NCBI GenBank assembly: GCA_938002085.1
Contig: CALLAT010000017.1
Coordinates: 1 to 47,985, forward strand
DNA length: 47,985 nt
Reading direction: 5' to 3'
DNA from: an uncultured Pseudanabaenaceae cyanobacterium
GTDB taxonomy: Bacteria; Cyanobacteriota; Cyanobacteriia; PCC-9006; JAAUQQ01
Positions within the stretch are counted from its first letter, which is position 1. Each line of letters opens with the position of its first letter. This document shows, in pieces, positions 9,508-17,577 of this stretch. The notes beneath the pieces are model-generated. The model had not been told where the DNA came from. It made no database searches and was given only the letters and a program-made list of their open reading frames with translations. Made by a program: the position numbers and the translations under genes.

Positions 9508-10974
9508 ATGGAGACGACCCATCAGGTCATGGATTCCGATCGCGTTCCTTTGCTTTATGCAGGCGGCGATCGAACATTTCATAAATCCCATCTGAGAGGG
9601 GTGCGCTGGCAGGGACGCCACTTCAATGGCGCTGACTTCAAGGGATCAGATTTTACAAAAGCCCAGCTTCAACAGGCGCAGCTCAACAAGGCCAACTTCA
9701 GCAGCAGCCAACTGGCCCAGGCCCGCCTCTCCGAAGCTCAACTCGCCAAATCTTGGTTTAAAAGGGCCGACCTCCAGCGCGCCCAACTCAACGGTGCCAA
9801 TCTCCAAGAAGCTCAAATGAAACAGGCCTGTCTGGCCTGGGCTCAGTTGGAAGGCACAGACTGCCGTAGAGCCTCTTTGATTGCCACGAACCTGGAGCAT
9901 GCCAACCTCAAAGGCGCAGACTTCTCCCAGGCCGTCCTCAGCGGCGCAGACCTCCGCTTCGCGGAAATGCAGCATGCCAATTTCCAGCGGGCCAACCTCA
10001 GCGGCGCAAACCTCAGCGGCGCAAATCTGCGCTGGGTCGATCTAAGCGGGGCCAATCTGCGCTGGGCAGACCTAAGCGATGCCAAGCTCAGCGGGGCAAA
10101 TCTCATGGGAGCCGACCTGAGCAACGCCATCCTGAGCAATACCAGCCTGGTTCACGCCGATCTAACCCAAGCCTGCCTCAGTCGAGTCCATTGGGTCGGT
10201 GCCGACCTATCCCAGGCCACGATGACTGGCGCCAAGCTGTACGAAACGCCCCGCTTTGGCCTCCAAACCGAAGAGCTAGTCTGTGAGTGGGTTGATTTGA
10301 GTCCGGGGGGCGATCGCGCCCAGATCCACCGCTTCAGCAACGCCCAACAAGCCCAGCAATTCTTTCGCCCAGCCCGCCCCCGCGTCCAGCTCACCATCGA
10401 CTCCGCCCTGGACCATCACGATCACTTTGTTCTTGCTAGCTTCTACCACCAGGTCGCCCGCAAGTTTCCCCTGTTTCAACATCCGCCGAGCTTTGACATT
10501 GACCAGCGGCGCACCACCCTCAACTTTGTCCTAGAAAAGGAGACAGACCTACTCGCCTTGGCCTACCTCGTCGTTCACCCCTTCAAAGAAGTCAAAAGCG
10601 CCCACTACAACATTCAAAAGCTACTGGAAACGCTCCAGGCCCTGGAAGCCAAGCTCACCGCCGCAGAGCAAAAAGCGGTAGAACAAACCAGTCATCAGCT
10701 AAAGCCCCTCATTGGCCAGCTAAAACCCGTCAAAATGCCCAGCAGCAATCCCAGCCAAAGCTTTTTTGACTCCCCCATGCAGGTGATGCTGCAAAATTCC
10801 AGTGGCGAAATGGTCACCCTCCACCAGCATCCCCAGTTCGGCAAACGCATCGTCAATATTTCCGGCACTATTACCCGCTCAGCAGGGCTTCCCAGCGAGG
10901 CTCGCCGCGCCTCTCGCATTCGCGGCGAAGAAGCCCTAGGGTTCCTACGAGGGTTTTACCAGCTGGAGGTTTAG
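9508..10974 (+). CDS. Pentapeptide-repeat protein with C-terminal domain
   Basis: A 488-residue protein. Residues about 30-250 are almost uninterrupted A(D/N)LxX pentapeptide repeats (LSGANLSGANLRWVDLSGAN and similar), which fold as a right-handed quadrilateral beta-helix. The C-terminal ~230 residues form a separate domain that I do not recognise, with a helical stretch rich in Ala/Glu/Gln around residues 370-405 and a basic end (RRASRIRGEEALGFLRGFYQ). No signal peptide or membrane segment is visible, so it is probably cytoplasmic. Pentapeptide proteins are abundant in cyanobacteria and mostly of unknown role. It ends at a strong bidirectional terminator. Confidence 0.88.
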   Translation: METTHQVMDSDRVPLLYAGGDRTFHKSHLRGVRWQGRHFNGADFKGSDFTKAQLQQAQLNKANFSSSQLAQARLSEAQLAKSWFKRADLQRAQLNGANLQEAQMKQACLAWAQLEGTDCRRASLIATNLEHANLKGADFSQAVLSGADLRFAEMQHANFQRANLSGANLSGANLRWVDLSGANLRWADLSDAKLSGANLMGADLSNAILSNTSLVHADLTQACLSRVHWVGADLSQATMTGAKLYETPRFGLQTEELVCEWVDLSPGGDRAQIHRFSNAQQAQQFFRPARPRVQLTIDSALDHHDHFVLASFYHQVARKFPLFQHPPSFDIDQRRTTLNFVLEKETDLLALAYLVVHPFKEVKSAHYNIQKLLETLQALEAKLTAAEQKAVEQTSHQLKPLIGQLKPVKMPSSNPSQSFFDSPMQVMLQNSSGEMVTLHQHPQFGKRIVNISGTITRSAGLPSEARRASRIRGEEALGFLRGFYQLEV

Positions 10975-11040
10975 CCCAGCGACTCAGCCGTGGAGTAAAT
11001 GGAGATGCTGGGATGACCAACTCTCACCTCCCAAGACACG

Positions 11041-11087
11041 GCAAAGAAAAAGTAGGAGCTGCGAGCCAGCTCCTACTTTTTCTTTGC
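11041..11087. terminator. Bidirectional hairpin terminator
   Basis: A perfect 20-bp stem (11041-11060 with 11068-11087) has a 7-nt loop. Its base is A-rich on one side and T-rich on the other, so it gives a U-tract on either strand. It lies between the convergent pentapeptide gene and the lipoprotein gene. Confidence 0.9.
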
Positions 11088-11126
11088 AAATTTCAATCTT
11101 CAGAATGAGGGCATCAGGCCCATGCT

Positions 11127-11678
11127 CTATTCGGGGGGATTGTAGGTTAACCATTTGGACTGCACCGCCCAAGTTTCTGGCTGCGAACTCCCAGTCAAAC
11201 GAGCATGGATGTTGTACACCCCACTAGGATGAGTCCAGCGCCAAAACATCTCCGACTCACCATCACGGCCTTCTACAGTCAGCTCTTCAACAACTGGTGA
11301 GGAGCCAGCCAGTCCTTCAACGGGCGAGTTGTCTGTCTCCACGACTACCTCATCGCGCTGGCCCTCATGGCCTAATAGCGATTGAACCTCAGAGAGCTCC
11401 ATCCCAGGATGAATTCGCTTATAGCCTCCGTAATCCACCAAAGGACGACTCCCCACAGCAGCGGGACGTGCCATACGGGCTTCCTGCCGCTGACTCGTGG
11501 GCACTGCACGCCGCCTCGCCACAGGGCGTAAAGAAGACTCTGCTCGCCAGGGCAACTGTCCACAACTGCTCAGGAGTAAAACCAGGGCCAAACTGCCTCC
11601 GCCTCGTCTAAGGGCACGACGGACAATGGCAGAGTTATACCGAGCGATCGCAACAGTCCGGGAGAGAGGCAAAGTCAT
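11127..11678 (-). CDS. Lipoprotein with BamE/DUF3862-like domain
   Basis: Probable lipoprotein. From the ATG at 11678 the protein starts MTLPLSRTVAIARYN and has a basic n-region, a hydrophobic core, and the lipobox-like LLLSSC, with lipidation expected at that Cys. The mature part carries GGYKRIHPGMELSEVQSLLG, which resembles the I-x-x-GM-x-x-x-EV-x-x-LLG signature of BamE/SmpA and DUF3862 domains, and then MFWRWTHPSGVYNIHARLTG. The frame extends to another ATG (11741), but that version would place the lipobox unusually far in. Envelope location is inferred; function is unknown. It is convergent with the pentapeptide-repeat gene. Confidence 0.75.
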   Translation of the reverse strand: MTLPLSRTVAIARYNSAIVRRALRRGGGSLALVLLLSSCGQLPWRAESSLRPVARRRAVPTSQRQEARMARPAAVGSRPLVDYGGYKRIHPGMELSEVQSLLGHEGQRDEVVVETDNSPVEGLAGSSPVVEELTVEGRDGESEMFWRWTHPSGVYNIHARLTGSSQPETWAVQSKWLTYNPPE

Positions 11679-12053
11679 GGGGAGATTCAGAAATTGGCAG
11701 GCTAAGAACCCAAAACAAACGGTCAGCCCCCATGCTCTCAAGACCTTGTCTGAGGTTGGGAATCCTTACTTAGGATTCCCGACCTTGGAGCTCATTAAAC
11801 TCTCCAGAGCCTCGCCTCTTTGGCCACCCTGTCCCCATAGAAAGCTTGCTTTGCGATTCCGCAGGAAGCTTGCTACGCAATCGCCCCATCCCATGCATCC
11901 AATCAACTGACTGTGCATAATAAAAAGTCCAGGTGATTGCATTCAAACCTGCTCTCTCCCACCTCAAAATCCAAGTCAATCGTCAATTTGGCTCACAACA
12001 GCACTCAACTTCCCAGCCCTCCTCAGCCCTCCTCAGCCCTCCCATCACAGCCC
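11679..12053. other. Divergent intergenic region
   Basis: Contains a hairpin (AGGTTGGGAATCC at 11753-11765 with GGATTCCCGACCT at 11773-11785, one G-T pair) and, nearer the downstream start, three tandem copies of a CAGCCCTCCT-like 10-mer around 12014-12043. The reading frame of the downstream gene is open back to a TTG at 11937, but I regard that extension as untranslated. Confidence 0.45.
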
Positions 12054-13607
12054 GTGATTGAAGTCGAAGTCCACCAACAGCTACGCGCCTTCCTGAGAGA
12101 ACAGGGAGAATCCCAATGGCCCCATCACCTCACCCTGGCTCGCCTCGTGGCGAGGGCGCTTCGCCTGGGCCGCAGTGCTCTGATCCAGGCCGTACCCACC
12201 CGCAACTATCGCAGCTACCGCCTGGGCTACCTCACGCCGCTGCTGTTATGGCCTGAACCTGCCATCCTCGTCGCACCGCTCTCCGTTCAACAGCGGCTCC
12301 TGAGCGTGGAGCTGCCTCGCCTGCGAAGCTGGATGCCCACGCCAAAATCGATTCACCAGGGCGATCGCTGGCCCAGCGATGATTTCCGGGGACTGCTGAT
12401 GACGACACCGGAAGCCTGGTTGGGCGATCGCCTCCACAACCTCGGCCATTTCCCCGAAGGCATCCCCACCGTCATTGAAGGAGCCGACGACCTCGGCCTT
12501 TGGCTCCGCCAACAGCTCACCCAAACCCTCACCCCAGGAGACTGGGACCAGCTCATGCTGGCCTGCCCCCTCCACAGCGACGTCATCCGCCAAACCCGCG
12601 TCCAGCTCACCCACAGCCTCTTCCAGCGGCCGGCCAACCCCTACAGCTGCAACCTGCTAGACGAAACCGAGACCCAGCCCCTCGCCCACCTGTTCGACTG
12701 CCTAGAAGGCCAATCTCTCCCAGGGGCATGGCAGCAGTTCCACCACCACTTCCAGCAACAACTCCACCAGAAAGACCACCTGCTCTGGACAGATATTTCC
12801 AGAGTCCAGGGACAATTCCAGCTCCACAGCCAGCCTCTTGATATCCCCACCCTGGCCGCTCCTCTCTGGAAGCGTCAGCCCATGGTGCTCATTGGTGAAG
12901 CCATGGACCCCGAAGCTGAAGCACCGCGCTACCGCAAGCAAATGGGCCTGGGCGACCTCACCTGCATCCAGTTTTCTCCCAATCGCCAGACCTCCGAGAT
13001 TCAGCTTTACATCCCCGAAAATATTCCCCTGCCCAACACCGCCCGCTACCAGGGCGCATTGCTAACGGAACTGCGCCGCCTGCTCACCCTGCGCCAGGCA
13101 AGCAGTCAAACCAGCAGCGGCCCCGTTGTCTTGCTGATCAACGACCTGCCGCTCAAAGGCCAAATTGGCTCGATCCTCGCTGCCGAATTTGGCTCCCGTG
13201 TCCAAGTCGAGCAAACCTGCTTGGATGACAACAGCATCCTCGTCAGCGGTTGGGAATTTTGGCAACATCACCAAGGCGTCTTGCCAGTCCCAGGCCTGCT
13301 CCTCATGGCGACTTTGCCTTTCCCCAGCCTGGAGCACCCCTTAGTTGCTGGGAGAGTGGCCTTCTATCGAGCCCGCCGCCAAGATTGGTTCCGTCAGTAC
13401 CTGCTGCCCCAATGCTTGCGGGACTTGCAGCGGGCGATCGCCCCAGTACGCGAGTCCCAGGGCATCGTCGGCCTATTCGACACTCGCATCATTCACCGCA
13501 GCTATGGCCAGCAGGTCCTTGCAGCCCTCAGTCCAGCTGCTCGACTGAATTACCTCGACCCGCAACTCTTCGACGATCCAGCAGCAACGATGTGTGATTG
13601 TGATTGA
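12054..13607 (+). CDS. DinG/XPD-like helicase homologue with eroded motifs
   Basis: Resembles DinG/XPD-family DNA helicases over its whole length but lacks the catalytic signatures. Where motif I (GTGTGKT) is expected it has QAVPTRNYRSYRLGYLTPLL (about residues 45-65). The motif II position reads VIEGADDL rather than DEAH (about 140-147). The motif VI position reads LQRAIAPVRES instead of QGxGRxIR (about 455-465), although the following GIVGLFDTRII is well kept. LPFPSLEHPL matches the DinG C-terminal core. I chose the GTG at 12054 (MIEVEVHQQLRAF) because the upstream part is low complexity; the frame is open from a TTG at 11937. It is probably unable to hydrolyse ATP, perhaps acting as a structural or DNA-binding paralogue. 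Confidence 0.75.
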   Translation: MIEVEVHQQLRAFLREQGESQWPHHLTLARLVARALRLGRSALIQAVPTRNYRSYRLGYLTPLLLWPEPAILVAPLSVQQRLLSVELPRLRSWMPTPKSIHQGDRWPSDDFRGLLMTTPEAWLGDRLHNLGHFPEGIPTVIEGADDLGLWLRQQLTQTLTPGDWDQLMLACPLHSDVIRQTRVQLTHSLFQRPANPYSCNLLDETETQPLAHLFDCLEGQSLPGAWQQFHHHFQQQLHQKDHLLWTDISRVQGQFQLHSQPLDIPTLAAPLWKRQPMVLIGEAMDPEAEAPRYRKQMGLGDLTCIQFSPNRQTSEIQLYIPENIPLPNTARYQGALLTELRRLLTLRQASSQTSSGPVVLLINDLPLKGQIGSILAAEFGSRVQVEQTCLDDNSILVSGWEFWQHHQGVLPVPGLLLMATLPFPSLEHPLVAGRVAFYRARRQDWFRQYLLPQCLRDLQRAIAPVRESQGIVGLFDTRIIHRSYGQQVLAALSPAARLNYLDPQLFDDPAATMCDCD

Positions 13608-14533
13608 GCCCACAGAAAATGCATACACAACCCCACGACCTCGCACCTTCGCCATCACGCCCCAGCCAAATGAAATGCAAAAACTGAATATTACCAACAA
13701 GAAGTTACTAGCAATTTGAGTCCTAGCTTGCTTCACAGCGCTAGCCAGTCTAAAGACGAGTAATTACTCACAGAAACATCACATTTTCTTAGCTCAATCT
13801 TCCAAAAAGTCCGGCGGAGTTGAGCTCTCTCCCTAAGGCTCGAATCCCTCCTCACAAGCAACTCCAACAGAAGGAAAGTTTGAGCCCAATCTAAAAGCAG
13901 TGTACAGAAGGGCATCAGCAGGATTCGCTACTGATAGCCGCGCCAGCTATCACGGAGCTTCAATCTCCCAAACTTCAATCTCTCCAAGACTTTGAGAGAT
14001 TTGCAATCGATCACTTGCCAACAAAGACAAACCCAGTCGCTCAGATACAACGAATTAGAAGAGACATCAGCCTCTAAGTACAAACACGCATAAATTAACG
14101 AACATATTCGCTACACAAACTCTGTATTTTTTGTTAATACGTAGAAAGAAGCTCTTCTAGCGGGAGAAAAATCTATCTCATTTTTTATTTTGGAGTTCTT
14201 ATTTCCCTAGAACCTTTAATCAGCAAGTGTTTAATTGACTGGCTTTGAAATCTAAACATTTTCTGTCAAAATGTGAAGGTTCATTGCACCACGCAGATCG
14301 TTTGTGCTTTCAGAAACATTGCCTTTTAAGAGGTTGATTTTCACTGCACAAAGTCTAAAACTCCGGGTGAATTACGTGCATTTATTGCCAGGCGTTGGTG
14401 CGCTCTCTGCATTGCTTTTGTTTCGGCTATTAGGTGTGAGGACCTGGGGCGTTTTGCGCTCTATCAAGTAGCCGGGCAGAGAGTTTTCTCTGATGTAAGC
14501 CGCTCACTAGCGGTTTAGGAGGTCGTTCGTTTG
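13608..14533. other. Long leader/intergenic region
   Basis: There are 926 bp without a convincing gene. The region is AT-rich from about 14050 to 14350, consistent with a promoter. From about 14380 to 14530 it is more GC-rich and structured, ending in the hairpin and ribosome-binding site listed separately. I compared the last 150 nt with the c-di-AMP (ydaO), cobalamin and TPP riboswitch cores and found no match. Confidence 0.4.
14497..14522 (+). promoter_or_regulatory. Hairpin abutting a strong Shine-Dalgarno
   Basis: AAGCCGCT (14497-14504) and AGCGGTTT (14509-14516) form an 8-bp stem (one G-U pair) with a CACT loop. The stem is followed without a gap by AGGAGG (14517-14522). The stem could limit ribosome access to the SD. 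The spacing fits a TTG at 14531 (8 nt) or ATG at 14534 (11 nt). Confidence 0.5.
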
Positions 14534-16702
14534 ATGCATTCAATGAAACTTGCTGCAGGCTTTGCGGTGTTATTCACCGCATCGACTCAGAGTTTCGCTA
14601 CGGCTGGAGAGATTTCCTCAGCCCCGAAGCTAGCTTTTATCAAGTTGCCAGGCTTTGAGGGCGAAAAGCCCCAAGCTGCTCCCTTTAATTTCCGCAACCT
14701 CACGCTGCCCTCTGAATACCTGTTCCAGGGCAAGACTTCCATTCCCGTGGAATGGTGGCAACAGGGTTCTAACTCCCCCCTTGCCATTGTCATTGGCAAC
14801 GCTGAAGGGACTCGTCGCCTGGATGGTTCCATGAATCCGGCCTACTACTGGCACCGGGACCCAGGCAACGGCGCAAATAATTTTGGTAGCTTCAGCTTCC
14901 AGCATCTCTCCCATCAGGAAACAGCAACCGTTCTGGAGCAAGCGAACAACGATGCCATACGTTTGGCAGCAGCGGACCGAGCACTGCCCGAAGTCGCAGA
15001 CCGGCGTCAGCTCGTCAAGCTGCGCCGCTTCCATGACCTGCTCCAGGCCCAAGCCAAGCGCAATGGCATACAGCTCACAAATTTGGAGCTCATCAACGGC
15101 CTAGACCTCACCACCCAAAGTGAATTGGCTGGTCTCGATGCTTGGGGGTATGTGGATCGTTTGGCGCAAATGAAGAAAACCGTCACCGACCCTGATGAGC
15201 AAATTATTCGGGCTCGGACTTGGTCTTACTGGGACCCAGTCAAGAACCGCTGGGCAGCGCCAGGATTAGGCAACACGGAGTATTACATTCGCCGTGACCA
15301 AGCGCGCCGCTTCGAGGCGGTCAAGCAAGCACTGCTATATCAAGAGCAGCAGCCTTCGGTGCTCCAGGAAATTGATTTAGCTTGGGCTGAGAATGCTGCT
15401 ACGAATGTTGCCAATGATGTCAATCAGGCTGAGGATGGCTGGGCGATCGCGCTTCTCAACCAAACCAACGTCTTGGAAGGCAGCAGCTTTAATCGCCAAC
15501 CGCTCCAACTCGAAACCATTCACAGTGACTTAGATACTGTCTTTGCTGAAACCGTCGCGGCAGAGATGGTTCTCGCAGATGCCATGGCTGAAAACGCAAC
15601 TGTGGCCCTGGCGAATCCCGAAGACATCCGCTTAGAGGATGTCGACTTTAAAGGCGAGCTGAATCGGACCAAGAATCAGACGTCTCGCCAAACAGTTGAG
15701 TCAGATGCCCTAGAAATTGCCCTAGGGGTAAATCCTCCCCTAGCCGTCGAATCGGAGCCCGCTTGGGAGCGTCTAGCCATGACGCCAGAGGAGTTTGCCC
15801 TGGCAACTGCCATTGCCAGCCCCAACCTTGCCAGCAAGGCTAGCGTGAGCTTGGCAACTGCCACCGACGCGTTAGAAACCGAAGCAATCGCTATGGCCCT
15901 AGAAGCCTCGGTCATCGCTGCCTCGGTAGAGACTGCATCGACCTTAGCAGCAGGCAATTCGCCAACCCGCTCTCCATCTGAGGGCCCATCTATCGCTGCT
16001 CCTCAGGCTGCACAGCTAGCCGCCAATGACGACACCACAGTCGAAGCGGCGCGAACGATCTCAGCCGCTGAAGCCCCCGACTCCCCCCTCCCTCCGCAGG
16101 AGCAGGATTCAGATGTGCTCGGCGACATCAACAGCAGCTTGTTGACAGTGCAACCCTTTATTCCAGAAGAGCTCCAAGCACTGCCCCTGGAAACAGCGGG
16201 GGAAGCAGAGCCCACCACGGCAGCCGTCAAACCCGGCCAGCCTTTCCAGCGAACGCCTGAGATCGTCCAACTGGCGGCCATGGCCCATGTTCAGGCAGCA
16301 GAGCCGCTCATTAGCGATCGCATCGAATCCCAAGCGTTCCTTGAACTCGCGAACGGGTTGAAAGAATCGCCCATCGAAGTTCTCGATGAAAGCCTTGGCC
16401 TAGCTGTTGCAGCGGAAGGGCCAGCTCCTGAACTCGCGAGCGAGCAATCCGGGGAACAGCTAGTCCTGGAGAACTCTGCCCCCCAGTCGGCCACTATCTA
16501 CTTCGACCCCCAAGCAGCGCCCTTAGAGCCTGGAGATCCTTGGGTCACTCCAGAAACAGCTCTAGAGATTGAATCTCCTCCTCTGGAGCCCATCATCCCG
16601 GCAGATGTTCAAGCCATGCTGGCTCAACCACAGCAGGAAGCAGCGGTAGAACAAAACCTGAGTGAAACCGTGATGTTCTTTGAGGAGAACCTCAGCGAGT
16701 AG
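14534..16702 (+). CDS. Secreted acidic protein with conserved N-terminal domain
   Basis: Exported protein of about 722 residues. A signal peptide is clear (MKLAAGFAVLFTASTQSFATA). Residues about 70-270 form a conserved-looking domain with IGNAEGTRRLDGSMNPAYYW, then HRDPGNG and GSFSFQHLSHQE, and near 235 RARTWSYWDP and GLGNTEYYIRRDQ. The AEGT and GxFSFQH pieces recall the catalytic-Glu region of phage-type muramidases, so a peptidoglycan-directed role is conceivable but unproven. The remaining ~450 residues are a low-complexity Ala/Glu/Pro-rich, very acidic tail, probably disordered. Translation could start at TTG 14531, ATG 14534 or ATG 14543. It stands alone with a long leader. Confidence 0.75.
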   Translation: MHSMKLAAGFAVLFTASTQSFATAGEISSAPKLAFIKLPGFEGEKPQAAPFNFRNLTLPSEYLFQGKTSIPVEWWQQGSNSPLAIVIGNAEGTRRLDGSMNPAYYWHRDPGNGANNFGSFSFQHLSHQETATVLEQANNDAIRLAAADRALPEVADRRQLVKLRRFHDLLQAQAKRNGIQLTNLELINGLDLTTQSELAGLDAWGYVDRLAQMKKTVTDPDEQIIRARTWSYWDPVKNRWAAPGLGNTEYYIRRDQARRFEAVKQALLYQEQQPSVLQEIDLAWAENAATNVANDVNQAEDGWAIALLNQTNVLEGSSFNRQPLQLETIHSDLDTVFAETVAAEMVLADAMAENATVALANPEDIRLEDVDFKGELNRTKNQTSRQTVESDALEIALGVNPPLAVESEPAWERLAMTPEEFALATAIASPNLASKASVSLATATDALETEAIAMALEASVIAASVETASTLAAGNSPTRSPSEGPSIAAPQAAQLAANDDTTVEAARTISAAEAPDSPLPPQEQDSDVLGDINSSLLTVQPFIPEELQALPLETAGEAEPTTAAVKPGQPFQRTPEIVQLAAMAHVQAAEPLISDRIESQAFLELANGLKESPIEVLDESLGLAVAAEGPAPELASEQSGEQLVLENSAPQSATIYFDPQAAPLEPGDPWVTPETALEIESPPLEPIIPADVQAMLAQPQQEAAVEQNLSETVMFFEENLSE

Positions 16703-16810
16703 CGATCGCGAACTAAAGTGATCTCTCACAAAGAATATACCGACGTAGATTCTCCTCTCGGGAGGAGGTAGAGGTGGGTTCGCTAAGGCTAGCCGCCCAA
16801 GCATTGCAAA

Positions 16811-16848
16811 CCCACCCTGACTCCCTCCTTGGAGGGAGTCAGGGTGGG
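16811..16848. repeat. Perfect 18-bp hairpin with 2-nt loop
   Basis: CCCACCCTGACTCCCTCC (16811-16828) and its exact complement (16831-16848) are separated by TT. No T-tract follows, so it is more like a palindromic repeat or cruciform than an intrinsic terminator. Confidence 0.8.
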
Positions 16849-16900
16849 ATAAACATTTCTAGAAATCGCCTAAAGCAGGGGCCACCTCAGCCTCCCCTCA

Positions 16901-16938
16901 AAAAAGGACTGACCCTTTATGAAGGGTCAGTCCTTTTT
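16901..16938. terminator. Bidirectional hairpin terminator
   Basis: AAAAAGGACTGACCCTT (16901-16917) pairs perfectly with 16922-16938 around a TATG loop. A-run and T-run flanks make it an intrinsic terminator in either direction, most likely for the secreted-protein gene ending at 16702. Confidence 0.88.
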
Positions 16939-17151
16939 GCCTCATATCGCCATTGCCCCATGGCTCGGGAAAAGACAAAAGGGGAAAATCCCTCCCTCGA
17001 TTCTCAACCACTGAATCGTCGGGATGCACTGCCGTTCGTCCGCAAAAGATTTAGCGCATCAGGATTTCAAATCCATCCACACCTGAGTTCGACAAATTTA
17101 AGGCTGACTTAGCTCTGCCGCCGTGAGCTAAAGTGCACGGCTCAAAGCTCA

Positions 17152-17211
17152 AGTCCGTTAAAACGGACTGAACAGCCCACCTGTGAGGGTTGCAGCCCAC
17201 TTTAGTGGGCT
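17152..17211. repeat. Paired small palindromes (MITE-like)
   Basis: Two hairpins sit 24 nt apart: AGTCCGTT-AA-AACGGACT (17152-17169) and AGCCCAC-TTTA-GTGGGCT (17194-17211). The pair resembles dispersed palindromic elements of cyanobacteria, but there is no second copy in this window to prove it is a repeat. Confidence 0.45.
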
Positions 17212-17577
17212 TTCGCTCTTAGGCTGGGAATTTATTCCTAGCTTGCTTCGCCAGTGCTTTTGCGAGCCGTCGAACTCAGGTCATCCACAGAACAAACAAC
17301 GATAGAAGGAAGCCTAAAGTCCTAACAGGCAATAAAAAAGCGCCTCTCAACCACGAGATGCGCTTCAAACGGTATATGCAATCCGACTCAAACTGGGAGC
17401 AACAAATCTTGTTGCTGAATCCATTATGCCCAATATCGCTGCCAATTTTCCGTATTTGTGTCATATTGGCGGGTTATTTTTAGATTTTGGCTGAGCACCA
17501 CCACGGAGACAATTTACAGGGAGATCAGGCCCAATCCAAACCTTCTCCAACCCAAACATTCCGGCCCTAGAGAGGCT

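Larger units (their letters stand above)
16703..17577. other. Hairpin-dense intergenic region
   Basis: The 875 bp between convergent genes hold four perfect hairpins (listed separately) and no convincing coding sequence. The stretch 17130-17260, with paired AGTCCGTT/AACGGACT and AGCCCAC/GTGGGCT palindromes, has the look of the small palindromic repeats scattered in cyanobacterial genomes. A weak 112-codon frame at 16774-17112 runs through the hairpins and is rejected. Confidence 0.5.

Noticed and set aside
11937-12053. N-terminal extension of the DinG-like protein from a TTG
   Set aside because: The extra 39 codons are low-complexity Ser/Pro/Gln built on a 10-bp direct repeat; the GTG at 12054 gives a clean domain start.
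14380-14530. c-di-AMP (ydaO), cobalamin or TPP riboswitch
   Set aside because: The conserved cores of these families were looked for and not found; only the terminal hairpin is supported.
16774-17112. 112-codon frame after the secreted-protein gene
   Set aside because: It reads through two perfect hairpins, one of them a terminator.
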